This document shows, piece after piece, positions 57,502 to 64,000 of a stretch of DNA of 64,000 nt. The notes beneath the pieces were generated by a model. That model saw only the letters and a list, made by a program, of their open reading frames with translations. It was not told the origin of the DNA and searched no databases. Source of the stretch: Plutella xylostella (lineage: Eukaryota > Arthropoda > Insecta > Lepidoptera > Plutellidae); contig NC_063986.1 in the NCBI RefSeq assembly GCF_932276165.1, positions 10,490,501 through 10,554,500 on the forward strand, given 5' to 3'. The position numbers were made by a program, and so were the translations under genes. Position 1 is the first letter of the stretch. Each line of letters opens with the position of its first letter.

Positions 57502-57823
57502 TGAGCGGTGGTAGCTCAGTCGGGTAAGCGCCCGCTTCTCACGCAAGAGATGCGGGTTCGTATCCCGGCGCTGACATGCACCAATGAGTTCCTTTAACTT
57601 AAGTACAATGTATACCATCGCTCTTACGGCGAAGGAAAACATCGTGAGGAAACCTGCATATCTAGATTTAGCACATCTAGATATGTGGACCCACCAATCC
57701 GCAGTGGACCAGCGTGGTGGGAAATGGTCCAAGCTTAAGAAAGCAGTTTAGACCTTGGGGATATGCACAAAGGTGAGCCAGGTGCAGGTACTTACACCCT
57801 CACACACAATAGAATAGAATATA
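57502..57823 (+). mobile_element. tRNA-derived SINE inserted in Helitron-like copy 2
   Basis: The head has box A (TAGCTCAGTCGGGTAAGCG) and box B (GGGTTCGTATCCCGG), followed by the lepidopteran SINE body with CATCGTGAGGAAACCTGCAT and GACCAGCGTGGTGGGAAATG, ending in an AATAGAATAGAATATAAT repeat. Copy 1 of the host element has the unoccupied site at about 53437 (GCGCGAATGGAGGTGACTCAG), which fixes the insertion as later than the duplication. Confidence 0.85.
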
Positions 57824-58062
57824 ATCGGAGGTAACTCAGATTTATGAGGTGTTAAAGAAAGAACCCAATATTTGTACACAAAACGATGTCATCTCGATAC
57901 TAGGTAAAGTTTACGAAACCAAAAAATTACCATACAGATCAGTTTCTCTACCGTATTTGTGTGAGACAATCCGTAATTCATAATGAAAATAGCTATCAAG
58001 GCAAATATTAACATTCCTGTGTAGTTTTTTTATGTAAAGCCAAATTTAAGAAATATCTGTCG

Positions 58063-58286
58063 TACACTCCCGGGCAATGAAAAATTTCCACTCACAAAAT
58101 GCCGACACCATACGACCCCAATTTTTACAAAGATATAATTTAAAATTGGAACAAAATATTACCGTTTTTAGTTGGTAATATCCTGACGCTCTGTTAAATA
58201 TACGTCAATGTTGCAGAAGACGGCATTAAGCTACATTTTTCCGTTTAGCTTTTCTCAGTGGAACCTTTTCATTGCCCATCAGTGTA
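58063..58286. mobile_element. TIR element, TACACTCAC family, copy in Helitron-like copy 2
   Basis: It runs from TACACTCCCGGGCAATGAAA to TTGCCCATCAGTGTA, with GTTGCAGAAGACGGCATTAA inside as in the other family members. Confidence 0.75.
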
Positions 58287-58796
58287 TTGTGGCAAAGTTA
58301 ATACCCATCTGTTACCAAAATTTCATACTGAAATTAGATTTCAAGGGAAAACTAAACCCCATAAAATATTCGATACGTAACAGTCAAGTGAATAACCGTA
58401 TCTCACCAAAATTCATACTGGAAACCGTATCCCACGTAAAACAAAATCATCAGTATGCCTGTTATAATGAAAATAATAGTGAAAACAGTTTTTAAGTCAT
58501 AACAAAACGCAAGAAAGATTTTCTACGGTATATTCAAGTCAATACCCTGCTGAAACCGAAATTCATACTGAAAACTAATCCCACCTGAAATAAAATCATC
58601 AGTACCACTTTAATAAAGACATTCATAGTGAAAACAGTTTTTAAGGCGTAACAAAACGCAAGAAAGATTTGCTACGATATGTTCAAGTCAATACCCTGCT
58701 GAAATCAAAATTCAAAATGAAAACAATCCCACCTAAACCAATAGCATCAAAGCCCCGCGCGGCTGCTTGCAGCCCGCGCCACAACGCAACCTCTAG

Positions 58797-59187
58797 TTAT
58801 AAATATACCTACTACCAAAGAAGTAAGCATTGCTTTTCCCGTTCATGTCATCCATAAGTGAATCTCAGTACAAATGCCATACAAAAATAATCCATAAACC
58901 TAAGCCAGAATCTTCAGAACAAGCTCTAACAATAATACGAAATGAAAGATATGATTTCATTATGTTGATGTGATGTTTCTGTAAAGGGCTTCAGCCTGAA
59001 AATGTTTATTGCTGTGTCTGTTTATGACAGGAGTAGGCACTTAACCCTGGCTTGTGTTTATTTCAGAATTAGCTTTTTCGCTCGAACTTACTCCGTCAGC
59101 ATTAAAAGAGTTTCCCGTGGGAATTTCGGGATATACTTAACATAATATAAGTATTAATTCAAAGTATTCGCCTCAAGCTTAGTCTAA
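58797..59187. other. Short non-coding stretch with Helitron-like fragment
   Basis: At 59100-59135 TTTCCCGTGGGAATTTCGGG is the reverse complement of a phrase in the element at 22028. Otherwise nothing is recognised. Confidence 0.45.
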
Positions 59188-59421
59188 CTAGTCAAAGATG
59201 CCGCCTCGTATCGATCCTGGCTCGAAAGTGCCCAACAAGCCAGCCGCATTACCACGCAGTATCGCCAACGAAATGCGCTGAACCAGGAACGACCCAGAGC
59301 GAGCATCATGACCTTTTTCCTTCAGGCGCTTGCCAAGCTCTCTGATGAAGCATAAAGCCTCTGTTCCCCAGGAACCTGCTGCTTCGACAGCAAAGGGCAG
59401 AAAGCTGTGAGAGGCTTTCAC
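59188..59421 (-). pseudogene. Transposon-derived C-terminal protein block
   Basis: The 77-codon minus-strand frame contains LPFAVEAAGSWGTEAL, then IRELGKRL, SFLVQRISLAIL and RGNAAGLLGTF before the stop. I recognise this pattern as the conserved tail that follows reverse-transcriptase-like sequences in many animal mobile-element proteins, though I cannot name the element. No catalytic motif is present, and the fragment starts abruptly next to a palindromic-family end at 59438. It is a dead fragment. Confidence 0.6.
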
Positions 59422-59437
59422 ATATTATATAATATAC

Positions 59438-60020
59438 AGGGTGTTGCAAAAAGAGTATACTAAGCCAAAAGCCATAAACATGTAAGTACATATCGACATA
59501 AACACACACATACACAAACTTTTGCCTTTTCAATATTATGGAGATGAGATGCTGTGATCTGAACGGAGTTGGACGAAAAACGAACCACAATTACAGAATA
59601 CAACATTATTATGTAGTTACCTCCTTATTTAATGTAAAATCTTGAAACATATTGTAAATCACACAGATAATATTACAACCTCACATTTACACAACGACCG
59701 CCATCCATAATCGTAAAACAAATAACCCCGTAAACAAAAATCCTCATAAAATTATTTGCTTTTTCGTGGTTCATATAAAAGTCTGTTATATTATGTTATA
59801 ATGTAGGTACAGTCAGAAAAATATACAGGGTGTTGCAAAAAGGGTATACTAAGCCGAAACCTACATGTGCAGCATGGTATATCTAAGCCCGAAACTGAAA
59901 TCAGAATTTAAAAATTCGAGAAAAAAAAGTAATTCTCCATAGTAAAAAAGTCACGTGACCAACAAAGTTTATAAATATGGAAAATTAATTTTATTTTTCG
60001 CCAGTTTTGAAATTCTGATT
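59438..60020. mobile_element. Two partial palindromic-family TIR elements
   Basis: One end at 59438 reads TACAGGGTGTTGCAAAAAGA. A fuller copy starts at 59824 with ACAGGGTGTTGCAAAAAGGG, contains AGCCCGAAACTGAAATCAGA and AAGTCACGTGACCAACAAAG, and lacks the right terminal repeat. Both match the copy at 22370. Confidence 0.7.
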
Positions 60021-61739
60021 TCCGTTTAAAGTGATTCCGCTGAGGTGGCATTAATATTTCTTTTACCAACTGTACCTACTTACCTGTACCATCATAATAT
60101 CACATATTTCGCGTGGGCCTTTGCTCTCGTCCGGCAAAAGAGATCTAAATGAATTGAGGGGAGCATAATTACACTAGTGTTTTCCTAAACGAGGCTGGGA
60201 CACGCGAGCCGCTCACGCGACCTGGGTTGCCAGCGTAATGGTTTAAGATAAAATATGAAAATTAATTCAATATTATTATTACACTCACGGGCAAAGAAAC
60301 AGTTCCACTCACAAAACTCAGACTCCAAATGGGCCCAATTTTTCAAATTATTTAATAGGAAATTTGAACAAAATTTTTTAGTTTTTAGTTGGCAAAATGC
60401 GCCGTTAAAAAAATGTTCTTAAAAGGTGTGATTATGAAACCCCATTTTTATTGCATTGATATGTTTATTTGTTTAAGTGTGGACTCGCTTTGCTCGGCTC
60501 ATTACGGTTTAGGAAATGTAGGTAAGGTTTGTATTGTACTGTAATTTTTCAAAAAAACAAGAGTTTAGGTAATAAGTACCTATAATAAGTGAACAGGCTA
60601 ATAAAAACTAAACAATATCGATTGGTTTCTGTAATGGAAACACACTCACAGCTCACAGGCAATGAAAATACTAGTGACACATGACACGTCAATGGCAGGT
60701 GGAACTTTTTCAGTGCCAAGGAGTTTCTTTCGCCATTTCTTTCCTCCTTAATGACGGGGCCTTTGTGAAATGGTGGTAGAGTAATATTATGACTTTTGAC
60801 AAGTAATCGTAAAATTCTACGTCGAAAAAATAGAAAGAAAGAAAGAAAGAAAGAAAATGTTTATTCAGTGCACTGCAAACACACACCAAAAACAAACAGA
60901 AAAAAAAAGTAAAAAGTACACAAAAAATAAAATAAAAACAAGGTAGGTACAGTACAAGGTCCTGAAAACGAAAGTGGATCCTAACTTTTAATTACAATGA
61001 TAAATACTTTTCAGTTGGACTGTACAACTACAAATGAAACAAAAACAATAGGTACTTAGGTGTGTGTTGCCAAGCACCGAAACGGACGGCGGCTCAGCTT
61101 ATGCGGTGATAGGGGTTTATACCTACTACCGCGCTGATTTTCAGCCGCTTCCCCTGTGATGCCACTGACCTAATAAATACATTAAATATATTTATTATAT
61201 GTGTGTGTACCTATGCATGTTCTGATAGTGAGCGTACACCACAGCTGCCATTGTGAACCCGAGGTTTGCAGGTACATTCCAGTTCAAACCGGTTCGTGTT
61301 TTCAGTTCCCTGTCCCCGGGCACGCGGCTTTCAGATACAGATCACGCGACGCTGCCGCGCTGCACACTCACTACGTGCTAAATTACAGATTGAATAAAGT
61401 ATAAAATACGATGTGAAAAATGTGAAATGTTAAACTTTAATAAATTATAAGTAATAAGAAGTTATGTGTACGAGTATGAGGTAAGTAGTCATATATTTCA
61501 TAATAAATGCTTACAGTCATGTTATTTAAATATTTACCTTCATGGAATTTATTTAGACTCGGTGGTTTTATTCTTTTTTGACCTTGTGTACATTTATTCC
61601 AGAATTTATGCTGCGAACATAACGAACCACTACTTATGTAGTAGGTAATTACACAAATATGGAGGGATGTTGTTTGAATATTCTGTCTGCACGTCGCGAA
61701 TAACACTGTTGTAAGTAGATACACCTACTTTAACTGTAT
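60021..61739. other. Repeat-bearing stretch without recognised gene
   Basis: A partial TACACTCAC element starts at about 60281. At 60484 CTCGCTTTGCTCGGC is a reverse-strand relative of the 17-base hairpin motif. At 60830-61150 a GAAA run and tail repeat that of 13197 and 31426. At 61201-61404 a GC-richer plus-strand frame ends shortly after an AATAAA at 61391-61396; it has several cysteines (SCHCEPEVC) but no recognised domain, so I do not call it a gene. Confidence 0.4.
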
Positions 61740-61840
61740 ATCATCACAACCCATCACTTCCCCGTTGCTGCGGCACGGTTCTCCTTCCAATGAAGGAAGG
61801 GTTTAGGCTTAGTCCACCACGGTGGCCTAGTGCGAGTGTA
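61740..61840 (-). mobile_element. Fragment of the 5S-derived SINE 3' part
   Basis: ATCATCACAACCCATCAC, CGGCACGGTTCTCC and TTCCAATGAAGGAAGGGTTT match the reverse of 27230-27340. Confidence 0.65.
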
Positions 61841-61959
61841 TAATATACATAAGTACCTACTGTATGATATATAATAAAACTAAACAAACATGGCGTGTGG
61901 CAGGAGACAAAAACAACTATGATTAACAAAAAAATAATAATAATAGGTATATATTGATA

Positions 61960-64000
61960 TTTGAAAATGAAATTATTTGTAGGTATATGACATGAGAAAC
62001 TCGGACGACTGCTATCAATCAGACTTTTGTTTTGCTAGCAAGGATTTTTTGAGCTTAGTCTTAAATGATTGCACGGTTTTCAGGTCGCGCAGACTAGGAT
62101 CTAACCTATTCCAACAATGAGTGGAGTTGAAGGAGAACGAGCCCATGAATGCTGCAGACTTGTGCTGTGGAGTCAGGAGCAAGTACGAGGACGCCCTGGT
62201 GCGGTGAGAGTTGAAGTCACGTGACCACCGTAACTTGTTATACAAATATTCAGGCACCCTTTTTTGTATGATACCATATAGGAGGCAAGCAAAGTGGAGA
62301 TGCCGACGGCTTGCTAATTTTAAAATTTCGACTTATTTATGTAAGGTGTCACGTGACATCGTGCAGGGATATTGTGGCAGTACCGTGCGCAAGCATTTTG
62401 AACACGCTGAAGGAGACGTTGCGTTTTGCCATAGAGACAGGGGCCGTAAACGGTGTCTGCATAGTTTAGTTTAGATAGAACTAAACTTTCACATAATTGT
62501 TCACGAACTTCAAGTTTTATGTATGGTCTTATACGATAAAGAACTTTTAATCTATAAAAACAGCTTGATACTAAATTTAAAATGTGTTTCTCAAAGCGTA
62601 GGTTAGAGTCGAAATTGATGCCGAGATTTTTAGCCTCGCTTACTAATTGAATAGATTCTCCGGCCACCTTAATATCTGGGTTATGGGATTTTATTTTGTG
62701 TACCTGTTGTTTTGTGCCTATTATAAGAAATTTCGACTTAATCGGGTTCAGTAGGAGAGAATTAATTTTAGACCAAGCCACTATTTGGTTTAGGTCCTCA
62801 TTTATTAGTCTTACTGTTTCTTCAGTGCCATCTGGGACGCATGAAAGGTAAATTTGCAGGTCGTCAGCGTAGATGTGATATTTACAATTTTTAATGCAGT
62901 CTACTATGTCACTAGCGTACAAGATAAATAAAAGGGGACCAAGGATTGATCCTTGCGGGACTCCTCTCGTCACTGGACTGGGTGATGAGATTTGCGTTTC
63001 ACCATTGATATTAGTGAGCTTTACAATCTGAGATCGTTGATTAAGATAACTGTAGAACCATCTCACTGTATCGGCTTCAAATCCATAGTAGGTCAGTTTA
63101 GCTAGGAGGCGAGGGACACTAATGGTATCGAAGGCACGTGAGAAGTCTAAAAGTGTGAGGATAGTGCCCTGGCCTTTGTCCTGGGAGCATAGTATATTGT
63201 CTACTACGTCAAGGAGAGCCGTTGACGTGCTGCGAAATTTCCTAAACCCTGATTGGACAGTGGGGAGAATATTATTGCATTCAATGTATTTGCTCATCTG
63301 ATCCCTTACGACTTTTTCTAGTATTTTTGACAGGCATACGAGTAGGCTAATTGGTCTCAGTTCATTTACCGTAGATGGACACGATGTCTTAGGTATAGGT
63401 TTAATTATAGCAGTTTTCCAAAGTTCCGGGAATGTATAGTTTGTCAAAGAATAGTTTATAATGTAGGTAATAACATTCAGCGTGCGCGGAAGGGTGAGGC
63501 AGATCATGTCAAGAGAAATACAGTCGATACCTTGTGCGTTAGATTTTAAGTGATTAATGCATTTATGTACGGTTTTACTATCTACAGAATGAAGCTGAAA
63601 TTTAGATTGACCATATCTACTGGTTTCAAAATTAGCTAAGTCAGAAAAATTTAATTCCTCCTTAGTAGGTAAATCTAAAAAGTGCTTATTTATCGCCTCA
63701 GGGTCATTAAATTGCGGTGGCAGGTCAGTTTGTTTATGATTTCTGAGTACGGTTTTTTTTAGATTCTTCCAGAGTGAGACTGAGTTTTTGCTATTGTTAT
63801 TTACAAAATATTCAAAATAGGCGCGTTTTTCTTGATTTAAGGACGAGTTCACTAGTTTTTTTAATTCAAGGTAGTAGGTTTTATTACTCTCCGACTTGGT
63901 TAATTTATATTTTTTGAATGCTGCGTTTCGCAAGTACATCATATATTTTATGTTGTCAGTTATCCACGGGTAGCCGGGATCTCTGATACATATCTGCTTT
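61960..64000 (-). mobile_element. Jockey/CR1-like LINE, cut by the window edge
   Basis: The element reads on the minus strand and enters from beyond 64000. It holds the linker and reverse-transcriptase domains, a frameshift near 62333, the C-terminal segment down to 62015, and a short AT-rich 3' region. The endonuclease part is outside the window. Confidence 0.85.
62015..64000 (-). pseudogene. LINE reverse transcriptase with one frameshift
   Basis: The frame is open from the window edge (before the ATG at 63942 it already reads RDPGYPWITDNIK, the usual linker between endonuclease and reverse transcriptase) down to a stop at 62320. Palm motifs are present: LLDFSRAFDTI with the first catalytic aspartate, TRGVPQGSILGPLLF, and YADDLQIY with the catalytic pair. 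It stops after HVTPYINKSKF. In the next frame the protein continues VEILKLASRRHLHFACLLYG, then PEYLYNKLRWSRDF and the C-terminal DLKTVQSFKTKLK block ending at 62015. A single-base deletion at about 62333 explains the break. With only this lesion visible, the copy is young. It belongs to the Jockey/CR1 group of non-LTR retrotransposons, subclade unresolved. Confidence 0.88.

Larger units (their letters stand above)
54405..58796 (+). mobile_element. Helitron-like element, copy 2 (4.39 kb)
   Basis: It begins directly after the CTAG of copy 1 with TTATAATATATAAAGCTGG and ends with the same GGCTGCTTGCAGCC hairpin and CTAG at 58793-58796 before T. It parallels copy 1 throughout but has fewer 155-bp units, its own hairpin array (56608-57241), a SINE insertion at 57502 absent from copy 1, and a complete TACACTCAC-family TIR element at 58063. 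No autonomous-element gene is visible. Confidence 0.65.

Noticed and set aside
57502..57575. Functional tRNA gene
   Set aside because: The tRNA-like head runs directly into a SINE body and lacks a proper acceptor stem match, so it is the SINE promoter.
61201..61404. Cysteine-containing frame before an AATAAA as terminal Beat-like exon
   Set aside because: It lies about 25 kb past the last Ig2 exon, has no clear acceptor in the required phase, and does not resemble a known Beat tail.

Overview
The window looks like nuclear DNA of a lepidopteran (moth or butterfly). It is AT-rich and mostly non-coding, with small GC-rich exons bounded by GT/AG splice sites and separated by introns of several kb. 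It is packed with repeat types typical of Lepidoptera: tRNA-derived SINEs, a 5S-rRNA-derived SINE, RTE-like and Jockey/CR1-like LINEs, Helitron-like elements ending in CTAG, and many short terminal-inverted-repeat (TIR) elements. No database search was possible; all family calls come from motifs read in the sequence.

The host coding content is one plus-strand immunoglobulin locus of the Beaten path (Beat) family, read from six exons: Ig1 halves A1 (14218-14426) and A2 (16366-16501), a second pair B1 (21426-21634) and B2 (30216-30351), then one Ig2 in two exons (31278-31411 and 36287-36488). A and B exons have identical lengths and intron phases, and both pairs can splice in frame to the single Ig2. 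The locus is therefore either two tandem beat paralogues, one lacking a visible Ig2, or one gene with alternative Ig1 cassettes. No signal-peptide exon or C-terminal exon was identified. Between A and B lies a small two-exon THAP zinc-finger gene (19757-20393). A tRNA-Asp(GTC) gene sits at 23335-23406, inside the B1-B2 intron.

From 36.5 to 40.3 kb the intron after the last Ig2 exon holds an unusual 1.6-kb repeat and then four near-identical copies of the second part of the Ig2 exon, alternating with a palindromic TIR element. Each copy keeps its reading frame and donor site. A short fifth remnant follows.

The right part is mobile-element rich: an RTE-like reverse-transcriptase fragment (44310-45134, minus), two head-to-tail copies of a Helitron-like element (49632-54404 and 54405-58796), and a Jockey/CR1-like LINE (62015-64000, minus) with one frameshift that runs off the window. 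The Helitron-like copies each carry about 12 spaced copies of a 17-base motif, GCCGAGCGNAGCGAGGC. Its geometry matches a very stable single-stranded DNA hairpin (GNA triloop plus tandem G-A mismatches), and the loop base N takes all four values. A run of the same GCGNAGC core occurs in the 1.6-kb repeat at 36.9-37.5 kb. This hairpin family and the Ig2 exon array are the two most unusual things in the window.
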